Shown here in pieces: positions 46,373 through 54,375 of a stretch of DNA of 64,000 nucleotides; position 1 is the stretch's first letter, and every line of letters starts with the position of its first letter. The stretch lies in assembly GCF_016858125.1 (NCBI RefSeq), contig NZ_CP064781.1:2613501-2677500 (forward strand), given 5' to 3'. The notes beneath the pieces were generated by a model. The model did no database searches. It was not told the origin of the DNA and worked only from the letters and a program-made list of their open reading frames with translations. Made by a program: the position numbers and the translations under genes. The stretch is from Azospira restricta. GTDB taxonomy: Bacteria; Pseudomonadota; Gammaproteobacteria; Burkholderiales; Rhodocyclaceae.

Positions 46373-48349
46373 TCAGGAGTCCGCCCCCGGCCGCTGCCGG
46401 TGGAAGACCAGCGGCAGCGCCACCACCGTCGGCGGCGGCGACTGCAGGATGTGCTTCTTCATTTTCCCGACGACGTGCATCTCGCACGGCCGGCAGTCGA
46501 AGCGCAGCGTGTATTTCTCGCCGCCCGAGACCAGCGTCATCGGCTCGGCGCGCACCTGGCCCTGCACGCCGGTGACGCCCTTGGCCTGCTTCGGGCACAG
46601 GTTGAACGAGAAGCGCAGGCAGTGCTTGGTGACCATCAGCGACACCTCGCCGTCCTCCTCGTGCGCCTCGAAGGCGGCGTCCATCAGCTTGACGCCGTGC
46701 TTCGCGTAGAAGGCGCGCGCCTGGTCGTTGTAGATGTTGGCGAGGTAGGACAGCGATTCCTCGGGGTAGGGCGCCGGCGGTTCCACCGGGGCTTTCCGCG
46801 GCGGCCGCGCGTAGGCGGCGGCGCGCGCCGCTTCGAGCGCGGCGACGGCGTCGCGGCGCAGGCCGTTCACCGCCGAGGCGGGGACGAACCAGGGCTGGCT
46901 CAATTCGAGGTCGATGCGGCGGGCGGCGAACAGCGTCGCGCCGAGCTTGCCGAGGTTCTCGCGCAGCGACGCCGCGGTTTTCTCCGGGTGGGTCGCCGGC
47001 GCCTTGTCGGCGGCCAGCCGCGCCTCGGCGCTGACGCCGTCCTCGTCGGTCAGCGTCAGCGCGAAGCCGTCGGCGGTCTCGGTGAACGCCATGTCCACCG
47101 CGACGCGGCGCTCGGCCGACTTCCTCGTCAGCGCCAGCTCCCAGGCGTGGTCGCCGTTGCGGTTGATCGCCGTGCCCGGCTTGAAGCCGGGCAGCTGCGA
47201 GACCTCGACGTTCGGCTCGATGCGCCAGACCCCGCCTTTCTGCTCGGCGACGTTGACCGGCACGCCGACCACCTCGCGCTTGTGCATGTAGTTGAGGCCG
47301 TCGCCGTTGGCCAGCGGCTCTGCGGATTCCATCTCGAACCAGCCGTGGCCGACCTTGGTCACCGTGCCGATGGCCAAGCCGACGAACTTCGGCGAATCGA
47401 AGGCGCCGATGTCGGTCTTGCGCTCGTTCACGAAGTAGTCGGTGGTGCCGCGGTGGAAGGTCTTGTCCGGGTCCGGCGTGAAGAAGAGGGTGGTGCGGCC
47501 GGCGGACGAGGCCCGGAAGCTGTCGCGGCCTTCGATGATCCGGTCCAGCTCGCGCCGGTAGTGGCCGGTGATGTTCTTGACGTAGCCGAGGTCCTTGTAG
47601 CGGCCCTCGATCTTGAACGAGCGGATGCCGGCGTCGATCAGCGCTTCCAGGTTGCTGGTCTGGTTGTTGTCCTTCATCGACAGCAGGTGCTTCTCGAAGG
47701 CGACGACGCGGCCCTGGTCGTCCGACAGCGTGTAGGGCAGGCGGCAGTCCTGCGAGCAGTCGCCGCGGTTGGCGCTGCGCTCGGTGTGCGCGTGGCTGAT
47801 GTAGCACTGGCCGGAGAAGGCGACGCACAGCGCGCCGTGGATGAAGAACTCCAGCGTCACGCCGTCGGCCGCGGTGGCTTCGCGGATGGCGCCGATCTGC
47901 TTGAGCGACAGCTCGCGCGCCAGCACCATCTGCGAGAAGCCGACCTGGCCGAGGAACTTCGCCTTCTCGACGCTGCGGATGTCGCACTGGGTCGAGGCGT
48001 GCAGCTCGATCGGCGGCAGGTCGATCTCCAGCAGGCCCATATCCTGCACGATCAGCGCGTCGGCGCCGGCGTTCCAGACGTCCCACGCGATGCGCCGGGC
48101 TTCCTCCAGCTCGTTGTCGTGCAGGATGGTGTTCAGCGCCACCAGCACGCGCGCGTTGTAGCGGTGCGCGTGCTCGGCGAGGCGGGCGATGTCGGCGATG
48201 TCGTTGCCGGCGTTGGCGCGCGCGCCGAAGGCCGGGCCGCCGATATAGACGGCGTCGGCGCCATGATTGATGGCCTCGATGCCGAACTCGCTGGTCTTGG
48301 CGGGGGCGAGCAGTTCGAGGCGGTCGGCGAGTGGCCGGAGGTCGGGCAT
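46373..48349 (-). CDS. rlhA: U32-family protein, RlhA-like 23S rRNA hydroxycytidine synthase
   Basis: 658 residues, matching E. coli RlhA/YdcP (about 650). The U32 signature is ELLAPAKTSEFGIEAINHGADAVYIGG. The metal-cluster cysteines lie in SGQCYISH, RGDCSQDCRLPY, and the late CRPCEMHVVG. EKHLLSMKDNNQT and IRSFKIEGRYKDLGYVKNI are also typical. RlhA hydroxylates C2501 of 23S rRNA using prephenate-derived precursors. The length and DUF3656-like C-terminal half favour RlhA over the shorter TrhP/YegQ type. The ATG at 48349 begins the conserved block. Confidence 0.88.
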   Translation of the reverse strand: MPDLRPLADRLELLAPAKTSEFGIEAINHGADAVYIGGPAFGARANAGNDIADIARLAEHAHRYNARVLVALNTILHDNELEEARRIAWDVWNAGADALIVQDMGLLEIDLPPIELHASTQCDIRSVEKAKFLGQVGFSQMVLARELSLKQIGAIREATAADGVTLEFFIHGALCVAFSGQCYISHAHTERSANRGDCSQDCRLPYTLSDDQGRVVAFEKHLLSMKDNNQTSNLEALIDAGIRSFKIEGRYKDLGYVKNITGHYRRELDRIIEGRDSFRASSAGRTTLFFTPDPDKTFHRGTTDYFVNERKTDIGAFDSPKFVGLAIGTVTKVGHGWFEMESAEPLANGDGLNYMHKREVVGVPVNVAEQKGGVWRIEPNVEVSQLPGFKPGTAINRNGDHAWELALTRKSAERRVAVDMAFTETADGFALTLTDEDGVSAEARLAADKAPATHPEKTAASLRENLGKLGATLFAARRIDLELSQPWFVPASAVNGLRRDAVAALEAARAAAYARPPRKAPVEPPAPYPEESLSYLANIYNDQARAFYAKHGVKLMDAAFEAHEEDGEVSLMVTKHCLRFSFNLCPKQAKGVTGVQGQVRAEPMTLVSGGEKYTLRFDCRPCEMHVVGKMKKHILQSPPPTVVALPLVFHRQRPGADS

Positions 48350-48509
48350 GGGCGGGCGGGGAACGGTGTTGCGGGGGCGCCATTCTACCGCGTTGCGCCG
48401 CCGCGGGCGGCTTGGGGGCGCCTCCGGCTTGCTGGTAAGATCGCGGCTCGCCCGTTTCCGTCCTGCCCAATCCCGCCGTCGGCGCCGCCGGCGCCGCGCC
48501 GCTCCCCCG

Positions 48510-49202
48510 ATGATAGATCCTGCCGCCGAAGTCCCGTCGCCTGCCGCCGTTCCCTGGTATCGCCTGTGCGCACAGCGCTTCGGCCGCGTGCTGCCGCTTA
48601 AGGCGCTCGGCACGACGGCCTTCATCAGCCTGTTCTTTTGGGCCTACCTGCACGTGCTGCACAACCCGGGCGCCGCGGTGACGACGATGCCGACGACGGC
48701 GCTCGACGAGTGGGTCGGCTTCCGTCCGGAAGCGTTCTGGCTCTACGCCTCGCTGTGGTTCTACACCTCGCTGCCGCCGGCGCTGACCCGCTGCTGGCGC
48801 GAACTGGTCGGCTACGGCGCGGCGATCTTCGCCGTCTGCGCGATCGGCGTCGGCGTCTTCGCCGTCTATCCGACCGCGGTGCCGATGTTCGAGATCGACT
48901 GGGCGCTGCATCCCAGCTTCGCGATCCTCAAGCGCGTCGACACCGCCGGCAATGCCTTCCCGTCGCTGCACGTGGCGACCGCGGTGTTCTCGGCGATCTG
49001 GCTCGACCGGCAGCTGCGCGAGACCGGCGCCGGCCGCGGCGTGCGCGGCTTCAGCGCGCTGTGGTGCCTGGGCATCGTCTATTCGACGCTGGCCACCAAG
49101 CAGCACGTCGCCTTCGACGTCGGCGGCGGCCTGCTGCTCGGCGCCGCGCTCGGTGCGCTGTCGTTGCGCTGGGTGCCGGCCTGGGTGGCGCGGCGGCGCT
49201 GA
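48510..49202 (+). CDS. PAP2-superfamily membrane phosphatase
   Basis: 230 residues with about five or six membrane helices. PAP2 active-site parts are NAFPSLHVATAVFSAIW (motif 2, with Ser and His) and YSTLATKQHVAFDVGGGLLLG (motif 3, with His and Asp). The initial KxxxxxxRP motif is not obvious, as in the inositol-phosphorylceramide-synthase-like subgroup. Likely substrates are lipid phosphates such as undecaprenyl pyrophosphate or phosphatidic acid. The ATG at 48510 is chosen because earlier frames read as low-complexity Arg. Confidence 0.82.
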   Translation: MIDPAAEVPSPAAVPWYRLCAQRFGRVLPLKALGTTAFISLFFWAYLHVLHNPGAAVTTMPTTALDEWVGFRPEAFWLYASLWFYTSLPPALTRCWRELVGYGAAIFAVCAIGVGVFAVYPTAVPMFEIDWALHPSFAILKRVDTAGNAFPSLHVATAVFSAIWLDRQLRETGAGRGVRGFSALWCLGIVYSTLATKQHVAFDVGGGLLLGAALGALSLRWVPAWVARRR

Positions 49203-50120
49203 TCAGCCGCGCGCCCGTCCCGGCGGCGCGACCGCCGCGATCAGGTCGGCGATCAGGTCGGCGGTGACGCCGCCGCGGTCGCGGTCCGGGTTGTACTCGA
49301 CGATTTCCAGCGCCAGCAGGCCGGGCGCACGCGCCAGCGCGCGCAGCCCCTCGATCACCTCCCAGGTGCCCAGCCCGTCCGGCTCCGGGCTGCCGACGCC
49401 CGGCACCAGCCGCGGGTCGAAGGCGTCGAGGTCCAGCGTCAGGCCGAAGCCGTGCGGCGCCGCGGCGACGATCGCGACCGCCTCGGCGAAGGCGGCGGCG
49501 AAGCCTTTGGCCGCGATCTCTTCGGCGCCGATCACGCGCACGCCGAGCCGCTGCAGCAGCTCGGCCTCCTCCGTTTCGTAGCTGCGCGGCCCGAGCACCA
49601 CCGTATGCGCCGCCAGCAGCTGCCGCCCGGGCAGGCCGAAGCCGAGCAGGCGCTTGTCGCCGCGGCCGAGCAGGCAGGCCAGCGGCATGCCGTGGATGGC
49701 GCCGGAGTGCGTCGTCTCCGGCGTGTGGCTGTCCATGTGCGCGTCGATCCAGAGCAGCCCGAGCGGCTCGCCGGCGGTGCGGGCGACGCCGCTCCAGGTA
49801 CCGATCGCCACCGAATGGTCGCCGCCCAGCACCAGCGGGAACTCGCCGGCCGCGCGCGCCTGCGCGACTGCGTCGGCGAGGCGTGCGCAGAGCTGCGCGA
49901 TGCGCTCCAGCGGCGAGAGGCCGGGGCGGTCCGGCGCGTACAGCGTCTCGCCCCAGTCGATCAGCGGGTGGTGTTCGAGCTCGTGCCACGCCTGCGAACG
50001 GTGGAAGGCGACCGGTCCGTGCTCGCATTCGTGGTCCTGCGCGCCGACGCCGCTGGCGGCGCCGATGATGCGCAGGCGGCGGGGGAGCGACGGGGAACGG
50101 GGGGGCGTCGGCTGGGGCAT
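49203..50120 (-). CDS. rocF: Arginase
   Basis: 305 residues from the ATG at 50120, which has GGAG at good spacing; an in-frame ATG at 50150 is an alternative. Ureohydrolase Mn2+ motifs are LVLGGDHSVAIG, LLWIDAHMDSHTPETTHSG and LTLDLDAFDPRLVPG, with a late GLLALEIVEYNPDRD. The HTPETTHSG segment and the G(I)HG loop match arginases rather than agmatinases. It hydrolyses arginine to ornithine and urea in the cytosol. It is separated from phaP by a strong hairpin terminator. Confidence 0.9.
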   Translation of the reverse strand: MPQPTPPRSPSLPRRLRIIGAASGVGAQDHECEHGPVAFHRSQAWHELEHHPLIDWGETLYAPDRPGLSPLERIAQLCARLADAVAQARAAGEFPLVLGGDHSVAIGTWSGVARTAGEPLGLLWIDAHMDSHTPETTHSGAIHGMPLACLLGRGDKRLLGFGLPGRQLLAAHTVVLGPRSYETEEAELLQRLGVRVIGAEEIAAKGFAAAFAEAVAIVAAAPHGFGLTLDLDAFDPRLVPGVGSPEPDGLGTWEVIEGLRALARAPGLLALEIVEYNPDRDRGGVTADLIADLIAAVAPPGRARG

Positions 50121-50195
50121 CGGCGGCTCCGGGCAGGGGTAACGCGACATTACTCCAACTCGCGGCGGCCGGCGGCGGTTGACGCCGTCAACGAA

Positions 50196-50222
50196 AAAAC
50201 CCGGACGCAGGGTCCGGGTTTT
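50196..50222. terminator. Strong bidirectional Rho-independent terminator after phaP
   Basis: AAAACCCGGAC and GTCCGGGTTTT form a perfect 11-bp stem with a 5-base loop, flanked by A and T runs on both sides. It ends leftward phaP transcription before rocF. Confidence 0.85.
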
Positions 50223-50259
50223 CGGCCTCCCCGCGCACGGGGCGGGCGGTGGCGGCTGC

Positions 50260-50796
50260 TTAGGCGGCCTTGGCGATCAGCTTCAGCGTCGCGGCGTTGG
50301 CGGCGGCGACGTTGGCTTCGATCGTGGCCTTGGCCTGCTTGGCCGACTGGGTCAGCGTCTCGTAGGCCGAATCGGCCTGCGCCAGCGCCGACTTGACGAC
50401 GGCGACGACCGATTCCGAACCGGCCGGGGCGCTCTTCAGCGACTGCTCGACGGCGGCGGTGAAGGACTTCTTCAGCTCGGCGGCCTGGCCCTCGACGATC
50501 TGGGCGATGCCGTTGCCCGACTCGTTGAGGATTTCATAGACGCTGCGCGAGTAGGCGAGGCTCTTCTCGACCGCCGGCTTGGCCAGCGAACCCGGCAGCG
50601 AGGTCAGGCCTTGCACGTCCTTGACGGCGAACAGCGCGTTGGCGTTGTCGGCGCTGTCGGCGATGAAGGCACGGGCGGTGTTGATGTTCAGCGCGGCCAG
50701 GCGCTCGGCGGTCGCCAGCGAAGTGTTGGCGAAGGTCAGCAGCGACTCGAGGGCGATCTTGCCGGCGGCGGCGAACTGCTCGTTGGTCTTGATCAT
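50260..50796 (-). CDS. phaP: Phasin (PHA granule-associated protein)
   Basis: 178 residues, largely amphipathic helix. Phasin-family segments are KIALESLLTFANTSLATAERLAALN at the start (landmark) and KKSFTAAVEQSLKSAPAGSESVV. The Ala/Lys-rich end ATIEANVAAANAATLKLI is typical. Phasins coat polyhydroxyalkanoate granules. The ATG at 50796 follows CAGGAG. The gene is preceded by a near-perfect sigma-70 promoter and an inverted repeat that may bind PhaR, and followed by a strong terminator, so it is monocistronic and probably highly expressed. Confidence 0.93.
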   Translation of the reverse strand: MIKTNEQFAAAGKIALESLLTFANTSLATAERLAALNINTARAFIADSADNANALFAVKDVQGLTSLPGSLAKPAVEKSLAYSRSVYEILNESGNGIAQIVEGQAAELKKSFTAAVEQSLKSAPAGSESVVAVVKSALAQADSAYETLTQSAKQAKATIEANVAAANAATLKLIAKAA

Positions 50797-50852
50797 GGAA
50801 AACTCCTGTCTGGGGGGTTGGGATTCGTTACCGGGCAATTCGAAAAACATAA

Positions 50853-50925
50853 TTGCTGCGGCGCACAAAACCGATTATATGGGCGATCGTCAGGATGTCA
50901 ACAAAATTTTTGCGCGGCGCAGCAA
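50853..50925 (-). promoter_or_regulatory. phaP promoter with flanking inverted-repeat operator
   Basis: On the minus strand TTGACA (50896-50901) and TATAAT (50874-50879) are separated by 16 bases, a perfect hexamer pair. They are bracketed by an 18-base imperfect inverted repeat (16/18): TTGCTGCGGCGCACAAAA at 50853-50870 and TTTTGCGCGGCGCAGCAA at 50908-50925. The TGCTGC/GCAGCA cores resemble the TGC-rich sites bound by the PHA-responsive repressor PhaR in other bacteria. PhaR itself is not in the window. Confidence 0.75.
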
Positions 50926-51108
50926 TATTCATACGGCAAGTTCGCCGGGGCGTCGGCGCGGCGCGGAGAAGGGCGGAAACAGGCGCTTACAACTGGAAAC
51001 AATGCGATACCGCTTTCCGGTCGCCGGCCCGGCGCCGGCGCACGTTAGTGGACACAGGATGCGGCGCTGCGGGATTCACCCCTGCCGCCGCCGCCGAGGA
51101 GTGTGCAC

Positions 51109-51753
51109 ATGAACAAGCGGAAACTGTTGATCGCCGGCCTGCTCGCCGTGCCGGCCCTGCTCGCCGGCTGCGTCGTCGCGCCGAGCGAACCCGTCTATGT
51201 CGAGACCGTCCGTGTCGCGCCGCCGCCACCCTACGTCGAATACATCGGCAGCCCGCCGGTGGTCGGCTACATCTGGATCTCCGGCTATTGGAACTGGATC
51301 GGCGCGCGCTACGTCTGGGTGCCCGGACGCTGGGTCGAACCGCGCCACGGTCACCGCTGGGTGCCGCACCGCTGGGAGCGCCACGGCGAGCAGTGGCGGC
51401 GCTACGGCGGGCACTGGGAGCGCGACGACCATCCTGCGCCGCGCATCATCGAACGGCGCGAGGCGCCGCGCTTCGAGCGTCACGACGATCGCCGGTCCGA
51501 GCGCGACGTCCGCCCGGCGCCGGAGCGCAATGAGCGCTGGCGGAACGACGCCACGCCGCGGCGCGAGGCGCAGGTAGTGCCACGAGTCGAGCAACACCGC
51601 GACGAAGTACGCACCGAGTCGCGACCCAGCGAACGCGACTTCCGCCGCGACGCCGATGACGACGATCGTGGCCGCCACCGCGGTCGGGCCGACCGGGACG
51701 AACGGCCGCAGCGCGGGTGGGAAAGGGGGAACGGGCGAGGGGAAGACAGGTAG
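51109..51753 (+). CDS. YXWGXW-repeat lipoprotein
   Basis: 214 residues from the ATG at 51109, with GAGGAG seven bases upstream. A lipobox-type signal (LAVPALLAGC) puts the mature N-terminus at Cys. YXWGXW-like repeats follow (SGYWNWIGARYVWVPGRWVE, then HRWVPHRWERHG and RYGGHWER). The last 110 residues are Arg/Asp/Glu-rich and probably disordered. The protein is predicted to be membrane-anchored in the periplasm or outer membrane; its role is unknown. Confidence 0.85.
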   Translation: MNKRKLLIAGLLAVPALLAGCVVAPSEPVYVETVRVAPPPPYVEYIGSPPVVGYIWISGYWNWIGARYVWVPGRWVEPRHGHRWVPHRWERHGEQWRRYGGHWERDDHPAPRIIERREAPRFERHDDRRSERDVRPAPERNERWRNDATPRREAQVVPRVEQHRDEVRTESRPSERDFRRDADDDDRGRHRGRADRDERPQRGWERGNGRGEDR

Positions 51754-52022
51754 CGCAGCTTGTAGGGCGGCGGACAGCGCCGTAGCGTTACTTTTCGCGC
51801 AGGTCATCACGTCCTGACTCAAACCAATGGGACTCTACGAAATTCGGGGCGATTCAGCTTGCGTGCCGCTTGGAACGATTGGCGCACCGTGGGCAGATTC
51901 CATGTCGGCACGGGCCAACGAGAGCCCACTATCGATGCCGGATATACGACTGCATGCGTTTCCCCGTCGCCACGTCTATCGATCCGTTTCCTTGCGTTCT
52001 GGGGGAGTCCATATATGTAGTG
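51754..52022. other. Gene-free spacer at the left edge of the accessory island
   Basis: 269 bases in which I see no convincing gene, RNA or repeat. Base composition shifts here from the very high GC of the upstream genes to clearly lower GC, continuing to about 54.9 kb. It marks one edge of acquired DNA. Confidence 0.5.
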
Positions 52023-52466
52023 TTATGCATTGCGTATTCTCGAAAGATTGTCGCCAATTTCATGAATGGCGGCTCGCAATACCTGCAGACAAATCTTCGC
52101 CGTATGTTCCCGCGGAGAGAAGCCCGAGCTCATCTGCTCAAACGGATGTATGTAGTTACGGAAGTCTCTAAGCGAATGGCTGAACTTGTATGTGTCTTGC
52201 TGTATCAGGCCCAATTCCTTGGCAACATCGATGAAGCCACTAAGGCTCCACTCATGAAATGGCTTAACTTTCGAACTGCCATCTTTGGGGGATGACTTAG
52301 CGGAATTGAATTGCCTTGGGTGCTGAATAGCCAATCCGAGGAGGATGCCTTCAAGTGCGCTTCCCGCCAGAAGTATTACCGCTAGCGGTGAGCCAGAGCT
52401 AAAGCACTTTTCAATCTCCTTAATCCTGTGCTGAAGGACATCGGTAATAGCGTTTTCGAGCTTCAG
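52023..52466 (-). pseudogene. 3' half of an IS-split gene (candidate defence protein, C-terminal part)
   Basis: 147 codons remain open from the IS junction to the stop at 52023. Read from the IS edge they give LKLENAITDVLQHRIKEIEK, then SPLAVILLAGSALEGILLG, and end with KFSHSLRDFRNYIHPFEQ and RAAIHEIGDNL. The RNYIHP segment resembles the RNxxxH core of HEPN-type C-terminal domains found in abortive-infection proteins, but this is only a resemblance. After removing the IS and one CGCC duplicate, the frame joins exactly with the 5' half at 53676-54104 to give a protein of about 290 residues. No start codon serves this half on its own except a TTG at 52334. Confidence 0.75.
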
Positions 52467-52470
52467 CGCC
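52467..52470. repeat. Left target-site duplication (CGCC)
   Basis: CGCC directly precedes the left inverted repeat. The same four bases follow the right end at 53676-53679. A 4-bp duplication is normal for the IS407 group. Confidence 0.85.
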
Positions 52471-52537
52471 TGACCTGCCCGGCGATTTTCGGACCAGCTG
52501 AAACTTGAGAAGATGGCTTCCTTGAAGAAAGGGAGTC

Positions 52538-52801
52538 ATGAGAAAGAGCCGATTTACGGAAGCGCAGACCGTCGCGATCCTGCGTGAAGCGGACAAGAGT
52601 TCGGTTGCCGAAGTAGCGAAGAAACACGGCATCAGCGAACAAACGATCTACAGCTGGCGGCAGCGCTTCGGTTCGATGAATGCCGATGAAGTGAAACGGC
52701 TGCGGCAGCTTGAGCAGGAAAATGCCCGGCTGAAGAAGCTGCTGGCCGAACGTGATCTCGAAGTCGAGATCATGAAGGAGATCAACGCAAAAAAATGGTG
52801 A
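52538..52801 (+). CDS. IS3-family transposase OrfA
   Basis: 87 residues. MRKSRFTEAQTVAILREAD is the typical IS407-group opening. A helix-turn-helix (AEVAKKHGISEQTIYSWRQRFG) and a leucine-zipper helix (LRQLEQENARLKKLLAERDL) bind the ends and mediate multimerisation. The stop TGA at 52799-52801 overlaps orfB. Confidence 0.95.
   Translation: MRKSRFTEAQTVAILREADKSSVAEVAKKHGISEQTIYSWRQRFGSMNADEVKRLRQLEQENARLKKLLAERDLEVEIMKEINAKKW
52789..52795 (+). promoter_or_regulatory. A7 slippery heptamer for programmed -1 frameshift
   Basis: The orfA zero frame reads GCA AAA AAA TGG TGA. A one-base backward slip on A AAA AAA places ribosomes in orfB (AAA AAA ATG GTG), giving the fused OrfAB transposase. The orfB ATG itself also starts within this run. 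This is the standard IS3-family mechanism. Confidence 0.75.
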
Positions 52802-53649
52802 GCGCACCCGCCCGGCGCCGGCAGGCAGAGTACGCCAAGGGGCGTGGCCTGTCGGAGCGGAAAGCGTGTGCGCTGACCCGTACGGCGAGATCGGCGCTCC
52901 GTTACGAATCACGCATGCAGAAGAAGGACGCACCGGCACTGGCGGCCATGCGCATCCTATCGGCACAGTACCCACGATACGGCTACCGGCGCATTCAGGT
53001 CTTTCTCGAACGCCAGGGGCAGCGGATGAGTACTGACCGGGCTTGGCGCCTGTGGCGCAAGGCAGGGTTGCAGGTGCCGCGGAAGCGGCCAAGAAAGCGG
53101 ATTGCGCTGTCTCGCCCCCGGCCGCAAGCGCCGCTTGCAGCCGGGCAGGTATGGGCTTACGACTTCGTATTCGACGCCTGCGCCAACGGTCAGCAGCTGA
53201 AGTGTCTGACAGTCGTCGATGAATACACGCGAGAGAGCCTGGCGATCGATGTCGCCGGTTCGATTCGTTCCGGGAGAGTGATCGAGGTGCTGTCACAACT
53301 CATCAGCACGCACGGTGCGCCCAAGATTCTGCGCTCGGACAACGGCCCCGAATTCGTTTCCCGGGCGCTGCTGCGCTGGGCGGCCAACGAGAATCTCGAC
53401 ATGGCACTGATCGACCCCGGCAAGCCGTGGCAGAACGGTATGGCAGAAAGCTTCAACGGCAAGTTCCGGGATGAATGCCTGTCGATGGAGTGGTTCAGGA
53501 ACCGAACGGAAGCCAAGGTCGTAATCGATCAATGGCGTCAGCATTACAATGAAATCCGTCCGCATTCGAGCCTGGGCAACCAGACTCCGGCGGCATTCAA
53601 GAAGCAGTGTCTTTCAACCACCAAACCGGGAGCCATTTTCCAGGAATGA
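52795..53649 (+). CDS. IS3-family transposase OrfB (DDE integrase)
   Basis: 284 residues. An HTH_21-like N-terminus (YPRYGYRRIQVFLERQGQ) is followed by the rve catalytic core. The DDE triad lies in AYDFVFDACANGQQLKCLTVVDEY (first Asp), APKILRSDNGPEFVS (second Asp) and WQNGMAESFNGKFRDECL (Glu). The last segment, HYNEIRPHSSLGNQTPAAF, is diagnostic of the group. It looks intact and active. Confidence 0.96.
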   Translation: MVSAPARRRQAEYAKGRGLSERKACALTRTARSALRYESRMQKKDAPALAAMRILSAQYPRYGYRRIQVFLERQGQRMSTDRAWRLWRKAGLQVPRKRPRKRIALSRPRPQAPLAAGQVWAYDFVFDACANGQQLKCLTVVDEYTRESLAIDVAGSIRSGRVIEVLSQLISTHGAPKILRSDNGPEFVSRALLRWAANENLDMALIDPGKPWQNGMAESFNGKFRDECLSMEWFRNRTEAKVVIDQWRQHYNEIRPHSSLGNQTPAAFKKQCLSTTKPGAIFQE

Positions 53650-53675
53650 GTGGCCCGAAGAATTCAGGCAGGTCA

Positions 53676-54104
53676 CGCCCGTAGGTCGACGTTCGTAAAC
53701 TCGCGACTCAGGAACTCGTTCTCTGAATCCTTTGGTTCTCCAGAATCAATCTCGATTTTTTCGAGCTTCTGAAAACCAATGTCAGCTTCTCGTCGAACAA
53801 CCTTCCATTTGTCGAAGGCAAGGTACTGGTTGAATTCCTTGATTAAGAGATCGAGCTCTTGAATTCGGCCGACGAAATTGACGGGGGAAAAGGTGTTTCT
53901 AATGCACTGGTCGAGGGCTGGCGTTCCATTGATCTTTGCCAAACGCTCATCAGTGAAGACCCAGCGCGACGGAAAGCCCTGACCGTATGAGTCGTTGAAC
54001 CCTAGATCATTGAAGAATTGGACTAGCTTCGGGCCAGAGCGATATTCCGATTTTTCGTTGATCATTTCTCGAAGACATTCGAGTGTCTTTTTACAGAGGA
54101 TCAT
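53676..54104 (-). pseudogene. 5' half of the IS-split gene (candidate defence protein, N-terminal part)
   Basis: 143 codons from the ATG at 54104 (bounded upstream by an in-frame TAA) to the IS edge, where TGA from the IS end terminates it. Landmarks are SGPKLVQFFNDLGFNDSYG, FPSRWVFTDERLAKINGTPAL and DLLIKEFNQYLAFDKWKVV. Codon use is lower in GC than in neighbouring core genes. The intact protein would have a variable N-terminal domain plus a possible HEPN C-terminus, a layout like AbiJ-type abortive-infection proteins. That family link is inference. Confidence 0.75.
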
Positions 54105-54140
54105 CGGTTAGCGGCTCGCGATAGGAAATGCATAACGAAT

Positions 54141-54350
54141 GAAAGGGACTTCCCCGTCCCGAGGTTGCGGCGGCAGCCGCAGTCGGCAACAAGTGCCAGG
54201 ATGGATTTTCCGAACCTCATCAGAACCACGAAAGGGGAAGTCCATAGCCATTATGACAATCGGCATTGATCTCGCCAAGAACGTGTTCGCTGTTCATGGC
54301 GTCGATGAAAACGGCAAGGCAGCGCTGATCAAACCGAAGGTAACGAAGCG
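54141..54350 (+). mobile_element. IS110-family left-end remnant
   Basis: About 110 bases of non-coding left end contain an inverted pair (GGACTTCCCC at 54146-54155 and GGGGAAGTCC at 54234-54243). They are followed by the first codons of an IS110 transposase (ATG at 54253, MTIGIDLAKNVFAVHGVDE). The sequence is cut off at 54350 by the GGACAGACCACG repeat. Confidence 0.7.
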
Positions 54351-54354
54351 TTAA
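54253..54354 (+). pseudogene. Truncated IS110-family transposase
   Basis: 33 codons: the RuvC-like N-terminus (IGIDLAKNVFAVHGVD, with the first catalytic Asp) followed by KAALIKPKV, then three foreign codons and TAA supplied by the adjacent repeat. Family members run to about 330-400 residues, so about 90% is missing. Confidence 0.8.
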
Positions 54355-54375
54355 AAAGGGACAGACCACGTTTTT
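54351..54375. repeat. Dispersed GGACAGACCACG element, copy 2
   Basis: TTAAAAAGGGACAGACCACG followed by TTTTT is the sister of the copy at 24758-24782. It forms the junction between the IS110 stump and the DUF2442 gene and supplies the stop codons for both, TAA in each direction. Confidence 0.7.

Larger units (their letters stand above)
52471..53675 (+). mobile_element. Complete IS3-family (IS407-group) insertion sequence, 1205 bp
   Basis: Both ends start with TGACCTGCC inward. The left reads TGACCTGCCCGGCGATTTTC and the right, reverse-complemented, TGACCTGCCTGAATTCTTCG. The ends then share TTCGG-CCA. The element carries overlapping orfA and orfB with an A7 slippery run, and is flanked by CGCC duplications. 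Both ends and both ORFs are intact, so it looks recently inserted and potentially active. It disrupts a leftward gene. Confidence 0.93.

Noticed and set aside
51870-52295. 141-codon plus-strand frame in the island
   Set aside because: It opposes the 3' half of the split gene, whose frame joins exactly with the 5' half across the IS. The plus frame has no family features.
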